DNA from: Rhodoligotrophos sp. CJ14
GTDB lineage: Bacteria; Pseudomonadota; Alphaproteobacteria; Rhizobiales; Im1
Reading direction: 5' to 3'
Length of the DNA stretch: 64,000 nt
Assembly (NCBI RefSeq): GCF_038811545.1
Contig: NZ_CP133319.1
Coordinates: forward strand, 3,129,516 to 3,193,515
Below are positions 45,837 through 56,910 of the stretch, piece by piece. Under the pieces are notes generated by a model. That model did not search any database and was not told where the DNA came from. It was given only the letters and a program-made list of their open reading frames with translations. Each line of letters starts with the position of its first letter. The stretch's first letter is position 1. A program made the position numbers and the translations under genes.

Positions 45837-47102
45837 TTACTTCCGTGCCTCTCTACCCGTTCCAGCCCACCAGGGCGCAGGATCGATCGTATCGCTGTTT
45901 TTCCGAAACTCAATATAAAGGATCGGCCGGGGATCTCCCATACGGTCGCCGATCAGCGTTGCGCGAGCCGGCTCTTTACCCATGACGCCTACAGGCTCGC
46001 CTGCTCGCACGAACTGTCCGGTCTGTACCATCAACCGCTCCAGTCCGGCCAGTAAGATATGATAATCCTCGCCAACATCCAGGATCAAGATTTCCCCATA
46101 GCTGCGGAATGACCCGGCGTATTCAATCCTACCATCAATTGGCGCGGTTACCTGGGCTTCTGAGCGGGTCGCGATCGAGACGCCTTGGCTGCGACCACCG
46201 AAACCGTTGTCGTCTCCATAATGTCTTAGCACCGCGCCTTGCGCCGGGAAGTTCACTTTCCCTTTAGCACGAGTGAATGGAATTTGCGGCGTCATTTGGG
46301 CGAGGCGTCGTTGTTCCTCAGCTTTTCGCCGCGCTTCAGCCTCCGCCAGCCGGTTCGATTCCAGTTTTCGCAGCAGATCCCTAAGGGATTCTGCGCGGGC
46401 AGCGATCGCCGAGGCATGCTTGCGCTCTTCTTCTATTTCTTGCGTGGTGGCCTGCACCAGAGACTGCTTCTGTGCGAGGACTGCGGCAATTTCTTTTCGC
46501 TCCTGTTGCAGTCCCACAATATTGGTCTCGAGCACCTCGCCTTCCCGCAACATCCGCCGGCGCAGCTCCTCCAGATGCTGAAGGTCTGCCGCGAGCGCGT
46601 CCGCTTGCGCCTTCAGCTGGCCGATAATATCGCCCATGAGCATGGCGCCGCGCACCGCCTCGAGCGCGTCATCAGGTCTCACCGCCAGCGCGGGTGGCGG
46701 GTTGCGCTCGAGCCGCTGCAGCCCGGCGAGGAGCTCCGACAGGAAATTCCGCCGGTCCGCCAGCCGGTTTTGCAGCGTCTTCGCCTGTCCGTCAAAGCCA
46801 ACCATGCGCTGCTCTGCCGCTGTGATCGCACCTTCTCTGGATTGGATGCGCGCCGCGAGCTCTACCAGCTGCTTTGACAGCGCTGCGGATTCCTTCTCCA
46901 GCTCCACCAGCTTGGCGCTCAGTTCTGCCTGCCGTGCGTTCCGCTGCTCTAGCTCGCCTTTCAGCGTTTCGAGCTCGTTCTGCTTGGCGCGCTCCTCGAA
47001 GGAAGGACCCTCATCGGGCGCAGTCTCCGCCATCGCAAGCGGGCCAACTGCCAGTGCAGAAGCAAGGATCGTGCCGAACAAGAGAAGGGATCGCAGTCTC
47101 AT
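45837..47102 (-). CDS. envC: Murein hydrolase activator EnvC-like, coiled coil plus degenerate LytM domain
   Basis: The 421-residue exported protein has a signal peptide, a long coiled coil (about residues 40-260, rich in Glu/Leu/Arg heptads) and a C-terminal M23 fold. The metal ligands of active LytM peptidases are missing: the H-x-x-x-D site reads GVSIATRSEAQV and the H-x-H site reads LYIEFRK. This is the state of EnvC, which activates amidases and does not itself cut peptidoglycan. I begin at ATG 47102 (MRLRSLLLFG) because the signal peptide starts there. It likely controls daughter-cell separation with an AmiC-type amidase encoded elsewhere. Confidence 0.92.
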   Translation of the reverse strand: MRLRSLLLFGTILASALAVGPLAMAETAPDEGPSFEERAKQNELETLKGELEQRNARQAELSAKLVELEKESAALSKQLVELAARIQSREGAITAAEQRMVGFDGQAKTLQNRLADRRNFLSELLAGLQRLERNPPPALAVRPDDALEAVRGAMLMGDIIGQLKAQADALAADLQHLEELRRRMLREGEVLETNIVGLQQERKEIAAVLAQKQSLVQATTQEIEEERKHASAIAARAESLRDLLRKLESNRLAEAEARRKAEEQRRLAQMTPQIPFTRAKGKVNFPAQGAVLRHYGDDNGFGGRSQGVSIATRSEAQVTAPIDGRIEYAGSFRSYGEILILDVGEDYHILLAGLERLMVQTGQFVRAGEPVGVMGKEPARATLIGDRMGDPRPILYIEFRKNSDTIDPAPWWAGTGREARK

Positions 47103-47252
47103 CGGTTTGCGCGGAGAAAGGGGTAGTCTCGACAGACCCCGGCGGCTCCATCTGCGTCTTTCGCGAACAAGACCAGATCTCATTGCGGGCGGCATGCTTT
47201 CGACGTCACCTTGTGCACGGTCATCGTGCCGTCGCAACGGCAGCCTGCAGGA

Positions 47253-47735
47253 TCAACCCCTGTGGTAAGGATGATTGAGCAAAATGGTAACCGAACGGTA
47301 AAGCTGCTCCGCGAGCAGCACTCGCGCCAGCCCGTGCGGCCAGGTCATTCGTCCGAGCGCCACGATAAACCGCGCCCGGGACATCACCGCTTCGCCATGA
47401 CCGTCGGGGCCACCCAGCAGGAAGGCCACCTCTGGTGCGCCTGTCTCAATCCAGGATTGGAGGGCCTGCGCGAAGCCTTCGCTCGTGAACTCCCGTCCAT
47501 GCTCATCGAGCGCGACGACCACCGCGCGGTCATCGATCTGGCCGAGGATCCTGCGCGCTTCATCCTCCCGACGGAGCGCCGAGGTTTGTGCGCCAGATTC
47601 CGGCAATTCCCTAAGCGCGATCTCGCTGATGCCGAGCGCCCGGCCCTGCGCAAGGGTTCGGCCTCGGTAAATCTCGAACAATTCCTGTTCGGGCCCGCGC
47701 TTCTGCCGGCCAACCGCAACAATCGACACGCGCAT
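47253..47735 (-). CDS. rlmH: 23S rRNA (pseudouridine1915-N3)-methyltransferase
   Basis: This is a 160-residue SPOUT methyltransferase that modifies helix 69 of 23S rRNA. The knot region has FLLGGPDGHGEAVMSRARF and the C-terminal TWPHGLARVLLAEQLYRSVT, both strongly typical. It follows rsfS after 60 nt, the usual arrangement. Confidence 0.96.
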   Translation of the reverse strand: MRVSIVAVGRQKRGPEQELFEIYRGRTLAQGRALGISEIALRELPESGAQTSALRREDEARRILGQIDDRAVVVALDEHGREFTSEGFAQALQSWIETGAPEVAFLLGGPDGHGEAVMSRARFIVALGRMTWPHGLARVLLAEQLYRSVTILLNHPYHRG

Positions 47736-47795
47736 GCGAACTGAGGCCCCCTTATGGGCTTTTCAGCTGGTGGCCTCGTCCCGTTCGTCCTGCGC

Positions 47796-48197
47796 TTATC
47801 CGACCCGCCGCTCCACCGGAGCATTGGCCGACCAGAGCTTCTCCAGATTGTAGAACTCGCGAACCTCCGGCCGGAAAATATGGACGATCACATCGCCTGC
47901 ATCGACCAGCACCCAATCGCAATGGGTCAGGCCTTGCACGCGGATGTCCTGTTGGCCGGATTTCTTGAGGTTCTCAACCAGCTGCTCGGCGATCGCGCCA
48001 ACATGACGGTCAGATCGGCCTGAGGCGATGACCATGTAATCGGCGATCGGTGTTCGGCCAGCAAGGTCGATTGCGACCACATCTTCGGCTTTGGAATCGT
48101 CGAGAGATTCGCGAACCGAGGCTACCAACTTTGAAATGCCACCCTCCGGCAGCACTCCATTCTCCACACGATGCGCAGCGGCATCGTGCCTATTCAC
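47796..48197 (-). CDS. rsfS: Ribosome silencing factor RsfS
   Basis: The 133-residue protein binds ribosomal protein L14 and blocks subunit joining when nutrients are short. The family core DYMVIASGRSDRHVGAIAEQ and DWVLVDAGDVIVHIFRPEVR is complete. The N-terminal 15 residues may be dispensable. It lies between nadD and rlmH as in most bacteria. Confidence 0.95.
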   Translation of the reverse strand: MNRHDAAAHRVENGVLPEGGISKLVASVRESLDDSKAEDVVAIDLAGRTPIADYMVIASGRSDRHVGAIAEQLVENLKKSGQQDIRVQGLTHCDWVLVDAGDVIVHIFRPEVREFYNLEKLWSANAPVERRVG

Positions 48198-48380
48198 ATT
48201 AACTGTCAGGGCTATGATCCTTTCCCGGCGCCATTACCCGAACGATGCTGCCCGCATCGCGATGTCCGTGTTGAGATGACTTACGCACGAGGTAACGCCA
48301 CGATATTCATACTCCATCTGACTCCCATAGATTAGCGCCCCTCGCGCGATGTGCAATAGTAGGGCCGTAACACGACTGCG

Positions 48381-48404
48381 AAATAACAGCGCTTGATGTT
48401 ATTT
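48381..48404. repeat. AT-rich inverted repeat just after nadD
   Basis: AAATAACA and TGTTATTT flank GCGCTTGA, a perfect 8-bp inverted repeat ending at the nadD stop codon. It lies about 185 nt before rsfS on the minus strand. It could be a weak terminator for nadD or an operator for a separate rsfS-rlmH-envC-ctpA promoter; sequence alone does not decide. Confidence 0.4.
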
Positions 48405-49027
48405 TACCGCTTCAGCCGGCGGCGGAGCGCGGTGGAGCTGTCGGGGCGTCGTGGGATCGGAATGAAGCTCCAGGCCGGCGTGCGGTGGCCGGGCAGCACG
48501 GCGCAGTCTTCGGCGTCGATGCGATAGGGCGCGAGTCTTTGCGCTGCGGGAGAGTGCAGCGCCTGCAGGGTGTAGCCGGGTCGATCGAAAACGGCGAGTG
48601 GCAGCGTATACGGGATGCGCAGCCAATTGTTCCACCGGTGGAGGGATGCAAAACTGTCCGCCCCCATCACCCAGACATACTGACCGCAGGCCAGCAAAGG
48701 CCGGAGCGCACGCAACGTGGCCGCCGTGTTGCTGGTCCCGAGGCGTCTCTCAAGGGTGAGGATCTTGACCCTGGGATGGCCGGCCAGCTGCTCTGCCAAG
48801 GCGACGCGACGCTCGAAATCATCCGTTTCCGCGCTGTCCTTCAGCGGATTTTGCGGCGAGACCAGCCACCAGAGCTGATGAAGCTTCAGACGTTTGAGCG
48901 CTTCCTGCCCGATGGCGACATGCCCGGCATGGGCGGGATTGAACGACCCGCCGAAAATGCCGATACGCATCTTGGGGTTGACCGCTGGCAGCGGAAAGGG
49001 AAGGGGGGCCATTCCAAAAAGGCTCAA
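48404..49027 (-). CDS. nadD: Nicotinate-nucleotide adenylyltransferase
   Basis: This 207-residue nucleotidyltransferase makes deamido-NAD in NAD synthesis. The GSFNPAHAGH motif is preceded by MRIGIFGG. MGADSFASLHRWNNW and the C-terminal SSTALRRRLKR complete it. The start at 49027 leaves a 19-residue lead before MRIGIFGG, common in this order. It begins 4 nt after proA. Confidence 0.94.
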   Translation of the reverse strand: MSLFGMAPLPFPLPAVNPKMRIGIFGGSFNPAHAGHVAIGQEALKRLKLHQLWWLVSPQNPLKDSAETDDFERRVALAEQLAGHPRVKILTLERRLGTSNTAATLRALRPLLACGQYVWVMGADSFASLHRWNNWLRIPYTLPLAVFDRPGYTLQALHSPAAQRLAPYRIDAEDCAVLPGHRTPAWSFIPIPRRPDSSTALRRRLKR

Positions 49028-49030
49028 TGC

Positions 49031-50309
49031 TCACGGGCGGGTCTGGCCGCTTCCGCGGACCACATATTTGAATGTGGTGAGCTGTTCCACGCCCACCGGC
49101 CCGCGCGCATGCAGCTTGCCCGTGGCAATGCCGATCTCGGCGCCCATGCCGAACTCACCGCCATCGGCAAATTGCGTCGAGGCATTGTGCAGCACGATGG
49201 CGCTGTCGACGGTTGCCAGAAAACGCTCCGCCGTCTCAGCATCATCGGTAATGATCGCTTCCGTGTGCTGCGAGCCATAACGGGCGATGTGCTTCATGGC
49301 CTCGTCCACACCGTCGACAACCCGCATGGAGACGATGGCGTCGAGATATTCCGTTGACCAGTCGGCCTCGCTGGCGGGCTTTACCCGGGGGTCGGCGGCT
49401 TGGGTGCGAGGGCACCCGCGCACCTCGCACCCGGCGCTGATGAGGCTCGCGACCAGCGGCTTGAGATGCGCCTCGGCCCCGCCGCTATCCACGAGGATCG
49501 TTTCGGCAGCGCCACAGACCCCGGTGCGGCGCATCTTCGCATTCAGCACCACATCCCGCGCCATGTCGGAATTGGCATCCTTGTCCACATAGACATGGCA
49601 GATGCCCTCCAGGTGGCTGAACACCGGCACCCGCGCATCCGATTGCACGCGCGCAACCAGGCTCTTGCCGCCGCGCGGAATGATGAGATCGATATGGCCG
49701 TCGAGCCCTGCCAGCATCATGCCCACCGCTGCCCGATCTGTGCTGGGCACCAACTGGATCGCTGTTTCGGGCAAGCCGGCCTTTGCAAGACCCGCGGCAA
49801 GGCAGCGCGCGATGGCCTGGTTCGTGGCGAACCCGTCGCGGCCGCCACGCAGAATGGCCGCATTGCCTGATTTCAGGCAGAGCGCACCTGCATCGGCCGT
49901 CACATTGGGGCGGCTCTCGTAGATAATGCCGATGACCCCGATGGGAGTCCTCACCCGCGATATGGCCAGACCATTGGGCCGCTGCCAGCTCGCCATGGTC
50001 TCACCGACCGGATCCGGCAGAGCTGCAATCTCTTCCAGCCCCTTCGCCATCGCCTCGATGCGCGCTGGCGTAAGGAGCAGCCGGTCAATGAAGGAGGCCG
50101 CAAGCCCGGCAGCATTGGCGCGGCGAACGTCGCCCTCATTCTCGGCAAGAATGGTCGGCCTGGCATCGCGAATCGCTGCGGCCATCGCCGCGAGCGCCTC
50201 ATTCTTCTGACTGGCCGGCGTCCTGGCGAGCACCGCTGCAGCGGCGCGCGCCGCATGACCGATCTCGGCCATCACCTCATCGAGAGTGGCTGTCTCTGCC
50301 ACCGCCCTC

Positions 50310-50323
<14 letters not shown>
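49031..50323 (-). CDS. proA: Glutamate-5-semialdehyde dehydrogenase (gamma-glutamyl phosphate reductase)
   Basis: This is the 430-residue second enzyme of proline synthesis. The NADP and catalytic regions are plain: [40 protein letters not shown] with the catalytic Cys, and [25 protein letters not shown] lies 8 nt before the ATG at 50323, which decides it over the ATG five codons upstream. It overlaps the end of proB. Confidence 0.96.
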
Positions 50324-52501
<2,178 letters not shown>

Positions 52502-52590
52502 TTATCCCGTTTGCAGCGCCGCGCAAAGGGGCGCTTATGCCACGTGCTTTGGGCTTGCCCGATATATCGGGATGGCTGACAAGCATTGCC

Positions 52591-53826
52591 ATGACGACCA
52601 ATAGGGCCACACCAACAGAAAAGCGTTCCATTGCCGTTATCGGCGCAGGTCCCGCTGGCCTCATGGCCGCCGAGCGGCTCAGTGCCGCCGGCCACCAGGT
52701 GACCGTTTACGACCAGATGCCGTCCGTAGGCCGCAAGCTGCTGATGGCCGGGCGTGGCGGGCTCAATCTCACCCATAGCGAACCGCTCGAACGCTTCCTG
52801 CAGCGCTATGGCGAGACGTCATGGCACCTCATCGATGCTGTCAGCGCATTCCCGCCCGAAATCTTGCGTGCCTGGGCCGAGGCCTTGGGCCAGGAGACTT
52901 TCATCGGCTCGAGTGGTCGTGTGTTTCCGCGGGCGATGAAAGCCTCACCCTTGTTGCGCAGCTGGCTTGCGCGGCTCGCACATCAGGGTGTTCGCATTCT
53001 TACGCGTCACCGGTGGATTGGGTGGGACGAGGGCGCCATTCTGTTCAGCGACCCTTCCGGCCTGCCCTTGCGCGTTCATGCGGACGCGACGCTCTTGGCG
53101 CTTGGCGGGGCGAGTTGGCCGCGCCTCGGCTCGGACGGCAACTGGGTAGACCATCTCGCCAGGCGCGGGGTGGAACTTGCTCCATTGGCGCCATCCAATA
53201 TGGGCGTCAATGTCGCCTGGGGCGAGCCGTTTCGCGGCCGTTTCGTCGGCCAGCCGCTGAAGAATATTGCAGTCAATCATTCCGGAACAAGGGTTCGCGG
53301 CGAGGCGGTGGTCACCGCCTATGGTCTGGAGGGTGGGGCCATCTACGCCTTATCCTCACATCTGCGGCGCGCCTTGGAGGAGAACGCGAGCACCGTGCTG
53401 GAGATCGATCTCCGCCCGGAGCTCTCGGTCGAGAGACTAGCCGAACGCCTTTCGCGCCAGCGTAAGGGTGAATCGCGCAGCAACGCGCTTCGAAAGACGC
53501 TAAGCCTGCAGCCGATCCAGATTGGTTTATTGCGGGAGGCCTCTGCGAGCCTGCCTGCTGAACCTGCTGAGTTGGCCGCGCTCATCAAGGCAGTGCCGCT
53601 CACCGTAACGGGTGTCCAACCCGTGGAGCGGGCGATTTCAACCGCCGGCGGGGTTTCCTTCTCGGCGATTGATGAGAACTTCATGCTCAGAGCCATCCCC
53701 GGCACCTTCGTGGCCGGGGAGATGCTCGATTGGGACGCACCGACCGGCGGCTACCTGCTTCAGGCGAGCTTCGCGACAGGTATGGCTGCGGCAGTAGGGA
53801 TTGAGCGCTGGCTTAACCGAGCATAA
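52591..53826 (+). CDS. BaiN/RdsA-like NAD(P)/FAD flavoprotein (HI0933 family, TIGR03862-like)
   Basis: This is a 411-residue flavoprotein with AVIGAGPAGLMAAERLSAAG as FAD motif, then GRKLLMAGRGGLNLTHSE and the C-terminal TAGGVSFSAIDENFML with GEMLDWDAPTGGYLLQ. These are the hallmarks of the HI0933/BaiN family, often listed as TIGR03862. Members are probably reductases; the physiological substrate is unknown. ATG 52591 gives an 18-residue lead before the FAD strand; in-frame ATG 52537 is an alternative with a slightly better purine-rich upstream sequence. Confidence 0.88.
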   Translation: MTTNRATPTEKRSIAVIGAGPAGLMAAERLSAAGHQVTVYDQMPSVGRKLLMAGRGGLNLTHSEPLERFLQRYGETSWHLIDAVSAFPPEILRAWAEALGQETFIGSSGRVFPRAMKASPLLRSWLARLAHQGVRILTRHRWIGWDEGAILFSDPSGLPLRVHADATLLALGGASWPRLGSDGNWVDHLARRGVELAPLAPSNMGVNVAWGEPFRGRFVGQPLKNIAVNHSGTRVRGEAVVTAYGLEGGAIYALSSHLRRALEENASTVLEIDLRPELSVERLAERLSRQRKGESRSNALRKTLSLQPIQIGLLREASASLPAEPAELAALIKAVPLTVTGVQPVERAISTAGGVSFSAIDENFMLRAIPGTFVAGEMLDWDAPTGGYLLQASFATGMAAAVGIERWLNRA

Positions 53827-53857
53827 ACGCTGAACAGCGGAGAAGATTGCGCTCCAG

Positions 53858-54772
53858 TCACATCGCAGAAACTTTGGTGAGGTGCACAAAGGCTTCGAGC
53901 GCCGCCGTCCCCACCAGCGAATTGCCTGAACGATCGAGCTCGGGCGACCAGACGGCGATCGCGCTATGACCCGGTGCGATGGCGATTATGCCGCCGCCCA
54001 CACCGCTCTTGGCCGGGAGCCCCACGCGAAAGGCAAAGCTGCCCACCGCATCATACATGCCGCAGGTCATCATGATCGCGTTGACCCGGCGCGCCTGCTG
54101 TTCGGTCATCACGTCCTCACCAAGCGCAGGCGAATATCCGCGGCAAGCCAGAGGCAGAAAGGCGCGGGCAAGGTCGAGGCAGCTCATCCGCAAGGCGCAG
54201 ATCCGGCAATAGGCCTCCAGCACCTGCAGCGGATCATTGTCGATTGTGCCATGGCTCTTGAGCAGATGGGCGATCGCCGCGTTGCGATGCGCGGTCGCCA
54301 GCTCTGATCGCGCCACGTCCTCATCGATCTCGATCGTGAAATTCTGCGCGAGCACCCGCACATAGTCGAGAACCACCCGGTCTGCGCCCCGTCGGTGCCG
54401 GCGCATGAGGCTGTCGACGACCACCAGCGCGCCCGCATTGATGAACGGATTTCGCGGCCATCCCCCCTCATATTCCAGCTGGACGAGGCTGTCGAAGCGA
54501 GACCCGGACGGCTCTTTCCCCACACGCGTCCAGATATCGTGACCATGGACGCGCAGAGCCAGCATCAGCGCAAAGACCTTCGCGATGCTCTGAATGGAAA
54601 AGGGTTCGGAGGCCTCGCCCACCGAGGCCTCTCTTGCCGCAACATCGACGACGCACATGCCGAAATGGTCGCTGCGCACCCTGGCGAGGGCGGGAATATA
54701 ATCCGCAACCTTGCCGCGGCCGAACTGCGGCTTCACCTCTTCGGCGACCGTTCTGAGCACGTCGTCCAGCAT
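53858..54772 (-). CDS. glsA: Glutaminase A
   Basis: This 304-residue serine-dependent glutaminase hydrolyses glutamine to glutamate and ammonia. The serine-beta-lactamase-like motif SIQSIAKVFAL holds the Ser-x-x-Lys pair, GGWPRNPFINAGALVV the substrate Asn, and GMYDAVGSFAFRVGLPAKSG the conserved Tyr/Ser-Gly region. Length is normal. It is convergent with the flavoprotein gene. Confidence 0.95.
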   Translation of the reverse strand: MLDDVLRTVAEEVKPQFGRGKVADYIPALARVRSDHFGMCVVDVAAREASVGEASEPFSIQSIAKVFALMLALRVHGHDIWTRVGKEPSGSRFDSLVQLEYEGGWPRNPFINAGALVVVDSLMRRHRRGADRVVLDYVRVLAQNFTIEIDEDVARSELATAHRNAAIAHLLKSHGTIDNDPLQVLEAYCRICALRMSCLDLARAFLPLACRGYSPALGEDVMTEQQARRVNAIMMTCGMYDAVGSFAFRVGLPAKSGVGGGIIAIAPGHSAIAVWSPELDRSGNSLVGTAALEAFVHLTKVSAM

Positions 54773-54811
54773 GCGGCGATCGGCACGTCTCTCGTCAGTA
54801 ACCCTGCTGGC

Positions 54812-55219
54812 TCAAGCGCTTGGCTGATCGACCGCGAGAACCGTCAGCTGATGGGAATGCCCGTCGCGGCCAACCCAGTCGATGGATTGGCCGACTTTGA
54901 GACCGATCAGGGCGGTGCCGATCGGCGTCATGATCGAGATCTTGCCTTCAGCAATATCTGCCTCGCCCGGATTGACCAGCTTCACCTTGCGCTCCTGGCC
55001 ATTGTCCGCACGATAGCTGACGGTTGATCCCATCCGCACCACGTCGGCAGGCACTGCGCGATCTGCGACGACTTTCGCGCGGTCCAGTTCCGAGAGCAGT
55101 TCCTCGGCAATCTCGGCCATTGTGCCTGCCGCACTGCTGGCGAGCCTGGTCAGCCGGTCGTAATCACTGGTGCTGATGATGATCTTTGGTTTCCTGGCCG
55201 AATGTGCGTCTTTGCGCAT
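54812..55219 (-). CDS. rnk: Rnk/GreA-like transcription factor (nucleoside diphosphate kinase regulator type)
   Basis: The 135-residue protein has a short helical N-terminal part (ISTSDYDRLTRLASSAAGT) and a GreA/GreB C-terminal domain with MGSTVSYRADNG and ISIMTPIGTALIGLKVGQSI. The long GreA coiled coil is absent, as in Rnk, which binds RNA polymerase and competes with Gre factors. It lies 39 nt upstream of glsA on the same strand. Confidence 0.88.
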   Translation of the reverse strand: MRKDAHSARKPKIIISTSDYDRLTRLASSAAGTMAEIAEELLSELDRAKVVADRAVPADVVRMGSTVSYRADNGQERKVKLVNPGEADIAEGKISIMTPIGTALIGLKVGQSIDWVGRDGHSHQLTVLAVDQPSA

Positions 55220-55535
55220 GGTCGAATCCTATCGATCGGCCTCACGGGGCCGTTGCTGCCGTTGTAGAGGGGGATGTGGACGCCGATTTGCGGCTGGCTC
55301 TAAGCGGATGACCGGGCTTGTCTCGGCGATGCGCTCATTTGCAGAAGGTGGTTCGGACCCTCGGCCCGGAAGCGCAAAAGGCCGAGCCGAGGGGGCACTA
55401 GCCCGCGATCGGATGTACTCGCAGAAACAGGGCTCGGGTCGTTTTCATCAGCGCCTTCATAGTAAGAAGGCTGGTGCTTTCTAAGCAGTTTGTCAAGGGA
55501 TACGGCGGGTTTGCCATTGCTGAAGAGGTGGAGTG
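55220..55535. other. 316-nt intergenic region between rnk and a thioesterase gene
   Basis: I see no gene here. A small hairpin (GCCTTC/GAAGGC with loop ATAGTAA, 55453-55471) lies 65 nt after the thioesterase stop without a T-run. The part nearest rnk must contain its promoter, but no clear -35/-10 pair stands out. Confidence 0.5.
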
Positions 55536-55985
55536 TCAGCGGGCGAACACGAGGAGCGTCGATGTTGCCGAGGCATAGAGCGCGCCCGCGCTATCCACCA
55601 GCTTTGCCTCGGAGAACGCCACACGCCGTCCTATGGTGAGCACCCGCCCCTCTGCGCGCACGGTGCCGGTCTTCGCAGTGAGTGCCTTGTGATAGGCCAC
55701 TTTGAGCTCGAGCGTGGTATAGGCCTGTTCAGCCGACAATTTGGTGTGAACGGCACAGCCGCAGGCGGAATCAAGCAGAGTGGCAGCATAGCCGCCATGA
55801 ACGGATCCAACCGGATTATAGGCATGGGGTCCAGGCGTGCCCTCGAAAACCGCGAGCCCGTCTCCAACCTCTACCAGCTGGAATTCTAGCGTTTCTCCAA
55901 TCGGAGCCCGCCCGCCGGCACGGATGAGCGCCTGCATCTGCTCGAGTCCTGAGAGTTCCCGATCCAATTCCTGAAAGAGATTCAT
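55536..55985 (-). CDS. PaaI family hotdog thioesterase
   Basis: This is a 149-residue acyl-CoA thioesterase with the hotdog signature GSVHGGYAATLLDSACGCAV, where the HGG element and a following acidic residue form the active site. Length is usual for the PaaI/YdiI group. Substrate is open; members release phenylacetyl- or hydroxybenzoyl-CoA and similar esters. The SDR gene lies 36 nt upstream on the same strand, so they are probably cotranscribed. Confidence 0.88.
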   Translation of the reverse strand: MNLFQELDRELSGLEQMQALIRAGGRAPIGETLEFQLVEVGDGLAVFEGTPGPHAYNPVGSVHGGYAATLLDSACGCAVHTKLSAEQAYTTLELKVAYHKALTAKTGTVRAEGRVLTIGRRVAFSEAKLVDSAGALYASATSTLLVFAR

Positions 55986-56021
55986 GGTTGCTCGCCCAAC
56001 TGAGGCCGCTTGTCCTGATGC

Positions 56022-56774
56022 TTACTTCAGCAGCATACCGCCATCGACGATGAGATCGATGCCGGTGATGTAGGATGCGCCATCGGACAGAAGGAAGAGT
56101 GCCGCATTGGCGATCTCCTCCGGACGGCCGACGCGGCCCATCGGGATATGGCTGCCAACCGAAGCGACCTTTTCCGGCGTATCCCAGCGTGCCTGCATCG
56201 GCGTCTGCGTAGGGCCAGGATAGATCGCATTGGAGCGGATATTCTCTGCCGCCAGCTGCATGGCAAGCGATCGTGACAATGCGCCCACCGCAGCCTTGGA
56301 GGCGGAATAGGCATCCTGTGGCAAGGGATCGCCCCGCAGGCATTGAATGGTCGAGAAATGCACCATCGCGCCGCCTCCGCTTGCGCGCATGTGCGGCACC
56401 GCTGCTCTGGCCGTATGCACCATGCTTTTCAGATTGATGGCGAAAACCTGATCCCAGACGGCGAGATCCATCTCCAGGGCTGACTTGTCACGACCGAACC
56501 AGAGTACGCCTGCAACATTGGCAAGATAGTCGAGCCGCCCAAACCGCCGTGCCGCATCATCGATGGTGCTGCGGACAAAGCTTTCATCGGTCAGGTCGCC
56601 CCTCGCATAGATCGCCCGCTCGCCGAATTGGCCGTATCCTTCAGGCTCCGGCTTCAGGTCGAGCATGGCGACCATGCCGCCGGCCTTCAGCATGGCGCGC
56701 GCGATCGCTTGCCCCATACCGCCACCAGCCCCGGTCACGACCGCGGCCTTCCCGGAAAAATCGAATGTCAGCAT
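56022..56774 (-). CDS. Short-chain dehydrogenase/reductase
   Basis: The 250-residue classical SDR has the cofactor motif TGAGGGMGQAIA near residues 14-25, NVAGVLW, and the catalytic Tyr-x-x-x-Lys in DAYSASKAAVGAL. The C-terminal GRPEEIANAALFLLSDGASY is standard. It reduces or oxidises a small alcohol or ketone with NAD(P). I start at ATG 56774 (MLTFDFSGKAAVV), since 21 further upstream codons look non-coding. Confidence 0.9.
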   Translation of the reverse strand: MLTFDFSGKAAVVTGAGGGMGQAIARAMLKAGGMVAMLDLKPEPEGYGQFGERAIYARGDLTDESFVRSTIDDAARRFGRLDYLANVAGVLWFGRDKSALEMDLAVWDQVFAINLKSMVHTARAAVPHMRASGGGAMVHFSTIQCLRGDPLPQDAYSASKAAVGALSRSLAMQLAAENIRSNAIYPGPTQTPMQARWDTPEKVASVGSHIPMGRVGRPEEIANAALFLLSDGASYITGIDLIVDGGMLLK

Positions 56775-56856
56775 CGCATGCGCGTCCTGGCGAGATCTCG
56801 TCCGCGTCTTTTTAACCGCGATCGCAATCAGACGCACGCGCTTCTCTGTTGCGCAT

Positions 56857-56876
56857 ATATAACCATATCTTTATAT
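56857..56876. promoter_or_regulatory. SahR-like palindrome upstream of metH
   Basis: ATATAACCATATCTTTATAT is a 20-bp palindrome with 8 of 10 positions matching. It ends 34 nt before the metH start codon, in the region between the divergent SDR and metH. The wording resembles the ATATAAAGATAT-type boxes described for SahR, an S-adenosylhomocysteine-responsive ArsR-family repressor of methionine-cycle genes. The regulator gene is not in the window. Confidence 0.55.
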
Positions 56877-56910
56877 CTCAATCGCCCATGCCCAGCGAGG
56901 ATGTGAATCT

